From: Corynebacterium sp. UBA2622
Lineage (GTDB): Bacteria > Actinomycetota > Actinomycetes > Mycobacteriales > Mycobacteriaceae
Assembly (NCBI RefSeq): GCF_002339505.1
Contig: NZ_DDJO01000012.1
Span: 139,186 to 203,185 of the forward strand
DNA length: 64,000 nt
Direction: 5' to 3'
In this document: positions 10,989 to 20,635 of the stretch, in pieces
How the letters are laid out: each line of letters begins with the position of its first letter
Position numbering within the stretch: position 1 is the first letter of the stretch
The notes under the pieces: model-generated
What the model was told of the DNA's origin: nothing
Seen by the model: only the letters and a program-made list of their open reading frames with translations
Databases searched by the model: none
Program-made: the position numbers and the translations under genes

Positions 10989-10994
10989 TAGAGT
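10989..10994 (+). promoter_or_regulatory. -10 box of the LytR_C gene (leaderless GTG)
   Basis: TAGAGT with 7 nt to GTG 11002. It decides the start in favour of 11002 over the GTG at 10993, which the box overlaps. Confidence 0.45.
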
Positions 10995-11001
10995 GGCGCA
11001 T

Positions 11002-11979
11002 GTGACTAATGTGAATCCTGGGAACGAGGGCCGCCGCTTCCGGCGCGGCCCCAAGCGCGACCACTACGCCGATTACGACGACATCGATGACACCCCGTAC
11101 AACGATGCCGATTTCACGGAGTTCGCGGACCCCGACGCCGAACACGTCGAATACGCCGACGCGGAGTACGAGGAGTACCCCGAGCAGGGTTACAACGAGG
11201 AGGGCTATCGCGACGACGGGTACCGGGGGGCCCACCGCGTGCGCCCGGAGGAACCCGCTGAGGGTGCGGTGGACGAGGACGGCGCTGCCCCCCTCGCCGC
11301 CGGCGGGAGCACCGCCGCCGCAGCCGGTGGTCTGCCAAAGCGCGGCCTGGGGATGATCCTCATCGCCGTCGGCGCGATTCTCCTGCTCTGGGGCCTGTAC
11401 GCCCTGACCCAGCGCGACGCCGAAACGCAGAACGCGGTGGCCACACCGAGCGCCAGCCAGAGCGCCCCCGCCAACGGCCAGTCCGCCCCCCAACCCGCGC
11501 AGCCGGGCCAGGCCGCCCCGAGCGGCCAGGCGAGCCCCTCCGGTCAGTCGGCGCCGAACGGCCAGCCGTCCCCGAGCGGGCAGCCCGGTGAGCCCGGCCA
11601 GCCCGCCGCCCCAGCCCCCGCGCAGCCGGGTCAGGCCGGTCAGCTGACCCGCGAGAACGCCGAGGTCTCCGTCTACAACAACTCACCGACCCCGGATTTG
11701 GCCGGCACCACCGCCCAGAAGTTGGCGGGTGACTTCAAGGTGAAGAACAAGTCCGCGGACGCCGCGCAGATGAACCTGCCGGAGCAGACCTACGGCATCT
11801 TCCCGCAGACCTTCGTCTTCTACGACCCCTCCGTCGCAGGTGCCGAGCAGGTGGCCGCTGACGTGGCCCAGCGCGTCGGTGGTGCCCCGCGCTCCGTGCG
11901 TGACCTGCCGCAGGGTGCGTCCCTGCCCCGCGAGGTGGTGGGCAACGGCAACGCCGTCACCGTCGTCCTCGCCGGTTAA
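11002..11979 (+). CDS. LytR C-terminal-domain membrane protein
   Basis: 325 aa, bitopic. Residues 1-110 are cytoplasmic and rich in Asp/Glu/Tyr. One helix (GMILIAVGAILLLWGLYAL) follows. Next comes a ~75-residue linker built of repeated GQ/PSGQ/PAQPGQ units. Then comes a ~105-residue LytR_C domain (ENAEVSVYNNSPTPDLAGTTAQ) outside the membrane. LytR_C domains occur in wall-polymer ligases, but the catalytic LCP domain is absent here, so a wall-associated accessory role is an inference. Confidence 0.75.
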   Translation: MTNVNPGNEGRRFRRGPKRDHYADYDDIDDTPYNDADFTEFADPDAEHVEYADAEYEEYPEQGYNEEGYRDDGYRGAHRVRPEEPAEGAVDEDGAAPLAAGGSTAAAAGGLPKRGLGMILIAVGAILLLWGLYALTQRDAETQNAVATPSASQSAPANGQSAPQPAQPGQAAPSGQASPSGQSAPNGQPSPSGQPGEPGQPAAPAPAQPGQAGQLTRENAEVSVYNNSPTPDLAGTTAQKLAGDFKVKNKSADAAQMNLPEQTYGIFPQTFVFYDPSVAGAEQVAADVAQRVGGAPRSVRDLPQGASLPREVVGNGNAVTVVLAG

Positions 11980-12002
11980 CCACCGGTCGACCGACAGTTA
12001 GG

Positions 12003-12033
12003 CCCCCACTCCGCCGAACCGGCGGGGCGGGGG
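12003..12033 (+). terminator. GC-rich hairpin after the LytR_C gene
   Basis: Imperfect C-rich/G-rich stem around an AACC loop, between the stop at 11979 and the next promoter. There is no T tract, so it is a weak candidate. Confidence 0.35.
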
Positions 12034-12036
12034 CGC

Positions 12037-12042
12037 TAAACT
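12037..12042 (+). promoter_or_regulatory. -10 box of the YbdK-type ligase
   Basis: TAAACT with 6 nt to ATG 12049 and no ribosome site, consistent with a leaderless transcript. Confidence 0.45.
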
Positions 12043-12048
12043 TCTCGC

Positions 12049-13182
12049 ATGGATCCGTTCCGCGAGTTCACCCGGTCACCGCGCCCCACGCTGGGGGTTG
12101 AGTGGGAAATCTGTCTGACCGATCCCACCACGCGCGACCTGGTCCCGCGCGCGGACGAGGTCATCGAGGAGGTCGCCGCCCGCCACCCCGATCTGCAGCT
12201 GGAACGAGAGTTTCTGCAGAACACGATCGAGCTGGTCACCCCCGTGTGCGACAACACGGGTGAGGCGGTGCGCAACCTCGCCGACACTCTGACCAAGGTC
12301 CGCGAGGTCACCGAGGAGAAGGGCATGCGCCTCTGGGCCGGCGGCGGCCATCCGTTCTCGGACTTCCGCACCCAGCCCCTCAGCGCCAAGGGCACCTACC
12401 AGGAGATCATCGACCGCACCCAGTACTGGGGCCAGCAGATGCTTCTTTGGGGCATCCACTGCCACGTGGGCATCCGCCACGAGGACCGCGTGTGGCCCAT
12501 CATCAACGCTCTGCTGACCAAGTACGCGCACCTGCTCGCCCTCTCGGCCTCGAGCCCGGGCTGGGACGGCCAGGACACCGGCTACGCCTCCAACCGCACG
12601 ATGCTCTACCAGCAGCTGCCCACCGCGGGCATGCCGTACCAGTTCCAGAACTGGGAGCAATGGGTGGAGTTCATGTCGGACCAGCGCACGTCCGGGGTGA
12701 TCAACCACACCGGCTCCATGCACTTCGACGTCCGCCCCGCCGCAAAGTGGGGGACCATCGAGGTGCGCATCTCGGACGCCACCTCCAACCTGCGCGAGCT
12801 CGCGGCCGTCGTCGCGCTCACGCACTGCCTGGTGGTGCACTACGACCGGATGATCGACGCCGGCGAGGAACTGCCCACCCTGCAGCCCTGGCACGTCGCG
12901 GAGAACAAGTGGCGGGGTGCCCGCTACGGCCTCGAGGCCCTCGTGATCACCTCGCGGGAGACACGGGAGCGGTGGGTCACGGAGGAGCTCGCCGAGCTTG
13001 TCGACGTCCTCCAGCCCGTCGCCCGCGACCTCGGATGCGTGGAGGAGCTCAACCTCGTTCTGGAGATCCTCGAGCGCGGTGCCGGCTACCAGCGCCAGCG
13101 TCGCATCTACCAGCGCGAGGGGGACTGGAAGCCCGTCGTGGACGCCTCCTGCCGCGAGATGGTGGAGCTGACCTGGCCCTAA
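12049..13182 (+). CDS. YbdK-type carboxylate-amine ligase (GCS2 family)
   Basis: 377 aa, ATP-grasp-like glutamate-cysteine ligase family 2. It begins with the [10 protein letters not shown] metal/ATP motif. Other family landmarks are [36 protein letters not shown] and the NRTM/HFDVRP region. YbdK enzymes have weak gamma-glutamylcysteine synthetase activity, and their physiological product in corynebacteria is not settled. It is convergent with the mrp operon, with only 9 bp between the stop codons and no terminator there. Confidence 0.87.
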   Translation: MDPFREFTRSPRPTLGVEWEICLTDPTTRDLVPRADEVIEEVAARHPDLQLEREFLQNTIELVTPVCDNTGEAVRNLADTLTKVREVTEEKGMRLWAGGGHPFSDFRTQPLSAKGTYQEIIDRTQYWGQQMLLWGIHCHVGIRHEDRVWPIINALLTKYAHLLALSASSPGWDGQDTGYASNRTMLYQQLPTAGMPYQFQNWEQWVEFMSDQRTSGVINHTGSMHFDVRPAAKWGTIEVRISDATSNLRELAAVVALTHCLVVHYDRMIDAGEELPTLQPWHVAENKWRGARYGLEALVITSRETRERWVTEELAELVDVLQPVARDLGCVEELNLVLEILERGAGYQRQRRIYQREGDWKPVVDASCREMVELTWP

Positions 13183-13191
13183 CGGAGCGGC

Positions 13192-13620
13192 CTATTCCCG
13201 CTCGCGCGGGGCATCTTCCCCTCGCGCGGGGGCGACGGGCAGGCGCGGGTGGTGCTGCGCCGGGCGCTGGTTGACGGACATGACGGAGTCGTCCCCGTAG
13301 AGCCCCTCGCGCCGGGCGATGCGGCTGAGGCGCTGCGCGGTTACGGGGTTGGTCATCAGCGCGAAGACCACGAGCAGCAGGAGCACGCCGACATCGCCCC
13401 GGTTGTGCGGGCTGAAGTCGGGGTTGCACACCACGCGGATGACGGTTCCCACCACCATGAGCACCAGACCCGTGGTCTGCGGCTTGGTGACGGCGTGGAT
13501 GCGCGCCATCGTGGACGTGAAGCGCACGGCGCCCACGGCCGCGGAGAAGACCATGAACGCGCCGGGCAGGATGAGCAGCAGCGATACCACGTCCGCCACG
13601 AAGTGCCAGTTCACGCTCAC
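13192..13620 (-). CDS. mrpG: Mrp antiporter subunit G
   Basis: 142 aa, three helices; PhaG/MnhG family. The GTG start at 13620 overlaps the mrpF stop (GTGA). An alternative reading would extend 43 codons into mrpF, but lacks a sensible N-terminus. The hydrophilic tail beyond residue ~105 is longer than in many homologues. Last gene of the operon. Confidence 0.87.
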   Translation of the reverse strand: MSVNWHFVADVVSLLLILPGAFMVFSAAVGAVRFTSTMARIHAVTKPQTTGLVLMVVGTVIRVVCNPDFSPHNRGDVGVLLLLVVFALMTNPVTAQRLSRIARREGLYGDDSVMSVNQRPAQHHPRLPVAPARGEDAPRERE

Positions 13621-13895
13621 AGCGAACCATCCCTCTTGCGGAAGCGGGCCACGGCCAGCGAGGAGATGAACCCCAGCAGGGCGATCACCATCATGACGGT
13701 GACCACCGTGGTGTCCAGCGTCCAGGCGATGTAGAGCGCCAGCACGCACTGCAGGGAGGCGGTCACACCGTCGTTACCGATGACGCGGTCGAGCGAGTCG
13801 GGGCCGACGATGATGCGCCAGCAGAGGATGAAGAACCCGACGACGAGGAACGCCGCCGCGATGGCGAGGAAGACGGTGTAGAGGGTGGTGTCCAC
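13617..13895 (-). CDS. mrpF: Mrp antiporter subunit F
   Basis: 92 aa with three helices and the family motif IIVGPDSLDRVIGND. Small membrane subunit needed for assembly of the multi-subunit Na+/H+ antiporter. It lies 4 bp after mrpE. Confidence 0.9.
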   Translation of the reverse strand: MDTTLYTVFLAIAAAFLVVGFFILCWRIIVGPDSLDRVIGNDGVTASLQCVLALYIAWTLDTTVVTVMMVIALLGFISSLAVARFRKRDGSL

Positions 13896-13899
13896 GCTG

Positions 13900-14409
13900 C
13901 TACCTCCTGCTTTCGAAGATGTCGATCATTTGCCGCTCCAGCTTCAGCACGTTGGCTATCTCGCGTTCGATGTCCTCGTCCGCGTGGGCGTCGAGGACGT
14001 GGATGGTCCATTCGCGGTTGGCGATGTCGATGTCGGAGACCGTCCCGCCCGGCTGCAGGTTGTAGGCGCAGGCGGCCAGGTAGAGCACCAGCTCGCTGGA
14101 CACGCGCATCGGCACCCGGAGGATCGCGCTGCGGGGCGGATCCTCCCGGCGCAGCGCGAGCCACGCCACCTTCACCGAGGCGAGGATGAGGTCGCCGAAC
14201 CAGATGCAGAGGAACCGGATGAGACGGCCCCAGTGCACCTTGTTGCCGCTGCGAGGCACCGGCGGCAGCGGAAGCACCACCACGACGAGGGTGCCAAGAG
14301 CCAGACCCGCGAGGACGTTGCCCACGGTGAGCTCGCCCTGGAGGAGCACCCACATGAAGGCCAGCCACAGCACGAAGGCGGGGCGGAGGCGGTTCAGGAA
14401 TCCACTCAT
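13900..14409 (-). CDS. mrpE: Mrp antiporter subunit E
   Basis: 169 aa. Two N-terminal helices (FVLWLAFMWVLLQGELTVGN and LAGLALGTLVVVVLPL) are followed by a cytoplasmic domain. ATG 14409 is chosen; GTG 14415 in the same frame overlaps the mrpD stop (GTGA) and is a credible alternative. The C-terminus ends EIANVLKLERQMIDIFESRR. Confidence 0.87.
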   Translation of the reverse strand: MSGFLNRLRPAFVLWLAFMWVLLQGELTVGNVLAGLALGTLVVVVLPLPPVPRSGNKVHWGRLIRFLCIWFGDLILASVKVAWLALRREDPPRSAILRVPMRVSSELVLYLAACAYNLQPGGTVSDIDIANREWTIHVLDAHADEDIEREIANVLKLERQMIDIFESRR

Positions 14410-14411
14410 GG

Positions 14412-16232
14412 TCACCGCTCACCTTCCCCGACGTTGCTCTTGGCGTCGATCGGCGCGGGCACCGGGAACGTCGTCACGCCCGTCGATGTCGGCTGGGAGC
14501 CGTGGTCGATGACCGTGTCCCCGGTCTCACCCATGTGTTGGGCGGGGTCGTCAAAGTCGCCGCGGCTGTCGCCGTCGACGGGGTCGTCGTTGCGGTCCAG
14601 GTGCCGGGTCGGCTCCCCGTCCTCCGGGCGCAGCACGGAGCCGCGGTAGATGGTGCGGTCGTTAGCGGACTCCGCGGCGCGGTCGGTCACCGAGGTCATC
14701 GGCCCGGCGAGCACGGTGATGGACAGGGAGGCGAGCACGAGCATCGCGGTGGACAGCAGCATGCCCATGGGCAGGCGCCCGACGTCGTCACGCTCCTCCA
14801 TTGACACCGTCTCGTTGAAGTCGGACAGGGCCGATGGGCGGGCGACGGCGACATCCCCCTCGGGTGCGTCGGCCCGATCGCGCAGGAACCCCTTGGACCA
14901 GACCAGGACCATCACGTAGAGGGTGAGCAGGGAGGTGACCACCGCGCCGGCGATGAGCACCCAGCTGAGCCATGATCCCTCGTTGGCCGCGGCCTCGATC
15001 AGCATGATCTTGCCCAAGAAACCGGAGAAGGGCGGGATGCCGCCGAGGTTGAGCGCCGGGATGAAGTAGAGGATGGCGATCACCGGAGCGGTGTAGAGCA
15101 GCGAGCCCAGCCGGCGCAGCTGCGAGGTGCCCGCCTGGCGCTCGATCAACCCCACCACCAGGAACAGGGAGGTTTGCACCAGAACGTGGTGCACCGCGTA
15201 GAAGATCGCCCCGGACAGCCCCTGGAGGGTTCCCAGCGCAACGCCGAAGACCATGTAGCCGATGTGGCTGACCAGGGTGAAGGAGAGCAGACGCTTGATC
15301 TCGTTCTGGGCCAGCGCGCCCATGATGCCCACAATCATGGTTGCCAGCGCCACCCACATCAGCATGGTGTCCAGCGAGCCGTCGGTGAACACAGTGGAGC
15401 GCATGCGGATGATGGAGTAGATGCCCACCTTGGTCAGCAGGCCCGCGAACACGGCGGTGACCAGCGAGGCGGCGGTGGGGTAGGAGTCCGGCAGCCAGGC
15501 ATCGAGGGGGAAGATGGCGGCCTTGATGCCGAAGGCGATGAGCAGGGTGGCGAAGATCGCCGAGCGCGTCCCGGCCGGAATCCCCTCCATCCGCATGCCC
15601 GCCTGGGCCATGTTCACCGTGCCCACCGCGGAGTAGACCAGGCCCAGGGCCAGCAGGAACACCAACGAGGACGCCATGGACACCATCACGTAGCTGATGC
15701 CCGAGCGCACCCGCCCCGGGGAGGCGCCCAGGGTGAGCAGGATGTAGGAGGCGACCAGGAAGATCTCGAAGCCCACGTAGAGGTTGAACAGGTCGCCGGC
15801 GAGGAACGCCACGTTCACACCCATGGACAGCAGCATGTAGGTGGGCAGGAAGACGGCGACCGGGTCGTCCTCGTCGCCGTCGCGAAGCCCCTGCGAAATC
15901 CCGTACCACATGACGGCGAAGAGGACGATGGAGGAGACGAGCAGCATGATGGTGGACAGGCGGTCTGCCACGAGCGTGATGCCGATGGGCGCGTCCCACC
16001 CGCCGATCTGCACCGTCTGGATGCCGTAGACATCCGCGATGAGCAGCAGCGTCGCGGAGGCGACGGTGAGCGCGAGGAGGGCGAAGAACGCCACCGTGCG
16101 CTGCAGCTGCACCCGCTTGCCGGCCACGAGGATGACGGCCGCCGCAACGGCGGGGAAGAGAACCATCAGCGGAATGAGCACGTGCGCGTAGGGCTGGGCC
16201 CACGCGGCGTAGGAGACGAGGCTACTGGTCAT
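14412..16232 (-). CDS. mrpD: Mrp antiporter subunit D
   Basis: 606 aa, homologous to the proton-pumping NuoM/NuoN subunits of complex I, with about 14 helices. The conserved loop around GIKAAIFPLDAWLPDSYPTA carries the channel lysine. It ends with a ~100-residue hydrophilic tail rich in Asp/Arg that typical MrpD lacks. It overlaps mrpC by 11 bp. Confidence 0.92.
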   Translation of the reverse strand: MTSSLVSYAAWAQPYAHVLIPLMVLFPAVAAAVILVAGKRVQLQRTVAFFALLALTVASATLLLIADVYGIQTVQIGGWDAPIGITLVADRLSTIMLLVSSIVLFAVMWYGISQGLRDGDEDDPVAVFLPTYMLLSMGVNVAFLAGDLFNLYVGFEIFLVASYILLTLGASPGRVRSGISYVMVSMASSLVFLLALGLVYSAVGTVNMAQAGMRMEGIPAGTRSAIFATLLIAFGIKAAIFPLDAWLPDSYPTAASLVTAVFAGLLTKVGIYSIIRMRSTVFTDGSLDTMLMWVALATMIVGIMGALAQNEIKRLLSFTLVSHIGYMVFGVALGTLQGLSGAIFYAVHHVLVQTSLFLVVGLIERQAGTSQLRRLGSLLYTAPVIAILYFIPALNLGGIPPFSGFLGKIMLIEAAANEGSWLSWVLIAGAVVTSLLTLYVMVLVWSKGFLRDRADAPEGDVAVARPSALSDFNETVSMEERDDVGRLPMGMLLSTAMLVLASLSITVLAGPMTSVTDRAAESANDRTIYRGSVLRPEDGEPTRHLDRNDDPVDGDSRGDFDDPAQHMGETGDTVIDHGSQPTSTGVTTFPVPAPIDAKSNVGEGER

Positions 16233-16716
16233 CGTCGGCCTCCTTGACGGGCTCCTCGAAGCAGCGCGGGCCGAAGTTGTCGCCCGAGGGGTTCATGCGC
16301 CCGGTGCGGGGATCGTCGGAGGCGTCGTGGTCCGGTGCGGCCGAGGGGGTGGCCGGGCGCGCTGCGATGGCCTTGTCCTCCTCGTCGCGCTCGATCACGT
16401 CCGCGGTGCGGTAGCGGTACTGCCGGTACGCCAGCGCGAGCATGAAGGCGACCATCGCCATGGAAATCACGATGGCGGTGAGGATCATCGCCTGCGCTAG
16501 GGGGTCCGCAATGCGGTCGCCGTAGAGCACGCTCTCGCGCCCGCGGATCGGGGGCGAACCCGCCCGCCCCCCGGACTGGAGGATGAGCAGGTTGGCGCCG
16601 TTGCCCAGGAGCATGATGCCGATGATCATGCGGGTCATGGCGCGGTCGAGCATGAGGTAGACCCCGCACGCGATGAGCACGCCCGAGCCGATGAGCAGGA
16701 AGAGGTTCGCTTCCAT
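16222..16716 (-). CDS. mrpC: Mrp antiporter subunit C
   Basis: 164 aa, NuoK-like with three helices in the first ~105 residues (LIACGVYLMLDRAMTRMIIG). A ~55-residue hydrophilic C-terminal extension makes it longer than the usual ~115 residues. It starts directly after the mrpA stop. Confidence 0.9.
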   Translation of the reverse strand: MEANLFLLIGSGVLIACGVYLMLDRAMTRMIIGIMLLGNGANLLILQSGGRAGSPPIRGRESVLYGDRIADPLAQAMILTAIVISMAMVAFMLALAYRQYRYRTADVIERDEEDKAIAARPATPSAAPDHDASDDPRTGRMNPSGDNFGPRCFEEPVKEADDDQ

Positions 16717-19716
16717 CTAGCCATCCTTCCTTTCGCTTGTCGACGCCCCACCTGACGCCGCGGTAACCACGGTGGACCCGGCCCGGGCCTCCGCCTCCCG
16801 CTCGGCGGCGCGCTGCCGGCGCTTGCGCGCCTGTTCCTCGCGCCGCCGCTCGTTCTTGGCCTGGAGCTCGCGGGCGCGGCGCCGCGCCCGGTCCTTGCGC
16901 ACCTGTTCCTCGTAGTCCAGGTGGGCACCGAGGGAGGTGAGCACGTGCATGATCAGGCCGATGACGATGATGTACACCCCAGCGTCGAAGAACAGCGCGG
17001 ATGTCACGGTGACATGGCCGATGAGCGGCAGATCGGGCTCGACGTAGCCGGAGGTCAAAGGGGGGTAACCGAGCGGCATCGGTGCGACGGCGGCGGCACC
17101 GGAGATGAGCAGGCCTGAACCCAGCAGCTTGGCGGGGTCCACCGGCAGCGCCTCCTCGATCTCCCGGCGCCCGCCGGCGAGGTATCGCAGGGCGAGAGCC
17201 AGCGCCGCAACGAGGCCGCCGGCGAAACCGCCGCCGGGGGCGTTGTGGCCGCCGAAGAAGAAGTAGAGCGAGAGCATAATCATGGCGGGGAAGAGCAGGC
17301 GGGTGGCTACGTCCACCATGATCGAGCGGTTCTGCGCCGTCTCTGAGTCGACGCTTGAGGCGAGCCAGCGCGGCTTGTTGGTCAGAAGCACGGGACGGCG
17401 GGATTCGCGGTCGAAGGAGCCGGTGCCGAAGATGAGGCTGGCTACGCCGGTGGCGGCGATGACGAGCACCGAGATCTCGCCGAAGGTGTCAAAGCCGCGC
17501 AGGTCCACCAGCAGGACGTTGACGGTGTTGCGGCCGTGGCCGATGTCGTGGGCCAGGTCGGGCATGGCCGTCGAGATGGGCTCGGCGACGCGGGCGGACA
17601 TGGCGGTCATGGCGACGATGACCACGGAGATGCCGGTGCCGATGGACAGCCACGCGCGCAGACGGTTGTCCTCGCGGCGCGGCTCGAGCTCGGTGGGCAT
17701 CTTGCGCAGTGCGAGCATGAACACGACCATGGAAATGGTCTCCACCAGCACCTGCGTCAGCGCCAGGTCGGGCGCGCCGTGCAGCGCGAAGAGCAGCGCC
17801 TGGGAGTACCCGGTCAGGCCCACCATGATCACGCTGGACAGGCGGTTGCGCTGCACCGTGGTGGCCACGGCGATCAGCGCCATGAACACCACGACCATGC
17901 CCTGCAGCGGGCTGTCCCAGACGATCATCCGGATCGAGTTGGAGCGCCCCAGCGCCAGCGCCGCCAGCGGCACGGTCATGAGCACCGTGAAGATCACCGC
18001 GAGGTTGATGGCCAGGGAGCCGCGCTGGGTGGAGGCGGTGAGTTTGAGTGACCAGGTGCGCAGGTGCCCGATGATGGTGTCCCACACCGAGTCCGCGTCA
18101 CCCAGGGCCGGGGTCTCGAACTGCAGCTTGGCCACCAACCCACGCTGCCAGAACATGATCGCGCCGAGGGTGACGATCACCACGGTGAGCAGCAGCGGTA
18201 CCGTGAACCCGTGCCAGAGCTTCAACGGTGAGCCCTCCACGTCGGGGAAGCGCACGTCGAGGTACTCGCCGAAGGGGCCGGACAGGCGCGCCGGGAAGAG
18301 GCCGTAGAGCACGGTCGCGCCCGTCAGAAGGAGCGGGGAGATCCACAGCCTCGGGCTGATACGCTCCATGCCGGCCACCGCCGCGGAGACCACGCCGTCG
18401 CCCTTGGTGGCGAAGGCCCCGTGGAGGAAGTACAGCGAGTAGGCCATGGTGAGCACCGAGCCGGCGACGAGACCCACGAGCATCATCTCGCCCGGCATCC
18501 CCCGCAGCAGCTCCTCGTGCAGGACCGACTCGAGCGAGGCCTCCTTGGCCACGAAGCCGAACAGCGGCGGGATGCCCGCCATCGACGCCGCGGAGATCAC
18601 CGCCAGCGCCATGAGCAGCGGCTCGCGCCGCCCCAGCCCGGAGAGCTCGCGGATGTCGCGGGTGCCGGAGGTGTGGTCGATCGCGCCGACGATCATGAAC
18701 AGCGCGGCCTTGAACAGAGCGTGCGCGAAGGTCAGCGCCAGCCCCGCCAGGGTCGCCTCCCGGGAGCCCACGCCAATCACCGCGGTGATAAAGCCGAGCT
18801 GGGAGACGGTGCCGTAGGCGAGGATGAGCTTCAGGTCCTTCTGCTTCAGGGCCATCCAGCCGCCCAGGAGCATGGTGAAGATGCCGGTGCCGATGACCAC
18901 GATGTGCCAGGTGGTCACGGCCGAGAGATCGGGGGCAAGCCGGGCCACGAGGTAGATGCCGGCCTTGACCATCGCCGCGGCGTGCAGGTAGGCGGAGACC
19001 GGGGTGGGCGCGGCCATCGCGCCGGGCAGCCAGAAGTGCCACGGCGCCTGGGCGGATTTGGTCAACGCGCCCAGCATGATGAGCACGATTGCCGCGGAGA
19101 TCGCCGGGGTGGCGGCGATGTCGGAGAACAGCGGTATCTCGGAGAGGCGCCAGATCCCCGTCTGGCGACCGAGGAGGATGATGCCCACGAGCATGCTCAA
19201 CCCACCGAATGTGGTCACCAGCAACGCCTGCAGGGCGGAGCGGCGGGCCGAGGCGCGCTCCCCGTAGTAACCCACCAGGAGGTAGGACAGGACGGAGGTG
19301 AGCTCCCAGAAGACGTACATGAGCAGGAAGTTGTCCGAGATGACCAGCCCATACATCGCCGCCGCGAAGGCGGTGAGCTCCCCGCCGAAGACGGCGAGGC
19401 GCCGCGGGTTGGAGTCGAAGTACCCCCAGCAGTAGAACAGCACGAGCGCGCCCACGCCCAGGATGATCAGGCTGAACAGACCCGCGAGCGCGTCGAGGCG
19501 GAGCTCGAAATTCAGGTGGGCGCTGGGCATCCACTCGTAGACGGCGTAAATCTCGCCACCGTCGCTGAATACGCCGCTGTGGAAGAGGCTGGCCATCCAG
19601 ATGAAGCCGCCGAGAGGCACCAGCGAGAGCAGGACGAAGGCGACCCTGCCGAACCGGCGGATCAGTGGGGGTGCGGCGAAGGTCGCGGCGACAAGCGCGG
19701 CCAGCAGCGTCAGCAC
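16717..19716 (-). CDS. mrpA: Mrp antiporter subunit A fused to B
   Basis: 999 aa. Residues 1-~780 are the NuoL-like MrpA proton channel with the loop TKSAQAPWHFWLPGAMAAPTP. The C-terminal part from about residue 820 (LLFPAMIMLSLYFFFGGHNA, then GGGFAGGLVAALALALRY) is the MrpB domain, so no separate mrpB is needed. A final ~55-residue tail is very Arg/Glu-rich and looks coiled-coil. The GTG start follows AGGAGG at 8-nt spacing. First gene of mrpA-C-D-E-F-G, which exports Na+ using the proton gradient and supports pH and salt homeostasis. Confidence 0.92.
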   Translation of the reverse strand: MLTLLAALVAATFAAPPLIRRFGRVAFVLLSLVPLGGFIWMASLFHSGVFSDGGEIYAVYEWMPSAHLNFELRLDALAGLFSLIILGVGALVLFYCWGYFDSNPRRLAVFGGELTAFAAAMYGLVISDNFLLMYVFWELTSVLSYLLVGYYGERASARRSALQALLVTTFGGLSMLVGIILLGRQTGIWRLSEIPLFSDIAATPAISAAIVLIMLGALTKSAQAPWHFWLPGAMAAPTPVSAYLHAAAMVKAGIYLVARLAPDLSAVTTWHIVVIGTGIFTMLLGGWMALKQKDLKLILAYGTVSQLGFITAVIGVGSREATLAGLALTFAHALFKAALFMIVGAIDHTSGTRDIRELSGLGRREPLLMALAVISAASMAGIPPLFGFVAKEASLESVLHEELLRGMPGEMMLVGLVAGSVLTMAYSLYFLHGAFATKGDGVVSAAVAGMERISPRLWISPLLLTGATVLYGLFPARLSGPFGEYLDVRFPDVEGSPLKLWHGFTVPLLLTVVIVTLGAIMFWQRGLVAKLQFETPALGDADSVWDTIIGHLRTWSLKLTASTQRGSLAINLAVIFTVLMTVPLAALALGRSNSIRMIVWDSPLQGMVVVFMALIAVATTVQRNRLSSVIMVGLTGYSQALLFALHGAPDLALTQVLVETISMVVFMLALRKMPTELEPRREDNRLRAWLSIGTGISVVIVAMTAMSARVAEPISTAMPDLAHDIGHGRNTVNVLLVDLRGFDTFGEISVLVIAATGVASLIFGTGSFDRESRRPVLLTNKPRWLASSVDSETAQNRSIMVDVATRLLFPAMIMLSLYFFFGGHNAPGGGFAGGLVAALALALRYLAGGRREIEEALPVDPAKLLGSGLLISGAAAVAPMPLGYPPLTSGYVEPDLPLIGHVTVTSALFFDAGVYIIVIGLIMHVLTSLGAHLDYEEQVRKDRARRRARELQAKNERRREEQARKRRQRAAEREAEARAGSTVVTAASGGASTSERKDG

Positions 19717-19905
19717 GTGGTGGGCCCTCCTAGTGCGGTTCTAGTGCATGGGGTGCACGGGTTTCCGGGATGCGACCGAGCACTCTCCGACAACCACCCG
19801 CGGGGGCGTGAAAACATCACCACAATAACTTGCGTTTGAGTTATACAAGATAAAAGGCGCGTCCCGTCGTGGCGCGGCCAACTGGGTCGATTCTAGCGTT
19901 TGGGC

Positions 19906-19924
19906 GGGCCTTTGGCGAAGGCCC
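19906..19924 (-). terminator. Hairpin after the LeuA-like domain gene
   Basis: GGGCCTT/AAGGCCC stem with a 5-nt loop, 16 bp past the stop at 19940. No strong T run follows. The rest of 19717-19905 is the AT-richer upstream region of mrpA with possible -10 elements, but I see no gene in it. Confidence 0.4.
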
Positions 19925-19939
19925 AACCCCCGGTCCCGG

Positions 19940-20536
19940 TTACAGGTTGCCGTAAATGCGCTGAGCCCCGGAGGACAGCGCTGCGGCGACCGAGTGGGCG
20001 GGGGAGGGCCCGAAGCCGATGGCCCAGGAGGTGCGGGTGTGGTCGACCTGGTGGCAGACCTCGACGCAGGTGACGGTCGCCTCGTAGAGCTCGATCTGGT
20101 GGAAGGAGAGCATCTCCACGTAGCGGCCACGCTCGTTGAGGATAGCGCTGACGGCTGCGGCGGGGCCCGTCGCCGTGACCTCGGCGGTGGAGGTGTGCGC
20201 CGCCCGGGTCTTGTAAAGCTCCGCGACGGTCGCGGTGTAGCGGTTGTCCAGCCAGGACACCTTGTCGGTGGAGATGATGCCGATGTGCAGCGTCGGCGCG
20301 GGGGCGTAGGTGGCCATGAACAACCCCCAGTCCATTCCCTCCGCCTCCTCGCGCAGTGCCCGCGGCAGCTTCGCGTCGATGTCGTAGCGCGCCTGGAGGG
20401 GGTCGCGGGTTTCGCGGAAGACCTTGGTGGTGTGGCGCTGGGTGTGTGACTCGTCGTGGAGCGCCGTGCCGAACTGGGACTCGAAGTAGCGGGTAAAGGA
20501 GTCGAAATCGGTCAGGGAGGTGGGCTGGGTAGCCAT
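19940..20536 (-). CDS. Free-standing LeuA-type regulatory (dimer) domain protein
   Basis: 198 aa. There is no TIM-barrel catalytic part. The C-terminal ~110 residues resemble the allosteric domain of 2-isopropylmalate/homocitrate synthases: VTATGPAAAVSAILNERG corresponds to the G.GPVDA stretch, a CVEVCHQVDHTRTSWAIGFG strand pair follows, then a closing helix HSVAAALSSGAQRIY. It may sense leucine or interact with LeuA; that is inference. SD AGAAGGAA precedes ATG 20536. A leader peptide ORF and an operator-like repeat lie upstream. Confidence 0.5.
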   Translation of the reverse strand: MATQPTSLTDFDSFTRYFESQFGTALHDESHTQRHTTKVFRETRDPLQARYDIDAKLPRALREEAEGMDWGLFMATYAPAPTLHIGIISTDKVSWLDNRYTATVAELYKTRAAHTSTAEVTATGPAAAVSAILNERGRYVEMLSFHQIELYEATVTCVEVCHQVDHTRTSWAIGFGPSPAHSVAAALSSGAQRIYGNL

Positions 20537-20635
20537 GGTCGAAACATTCCTTCTGTGGCGGGGAGGGTGTGGATGACCGGTCCAAACGAGTTCTGGTTTT
20601 GCTTACCGACTACTTCCCCGAGCCACATGAACCGG

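Noticed and set aside
18421..19839. 472-codon frame antisense to mrpA
   Set aside because: Shadow frame; mrpA is unambiguous.
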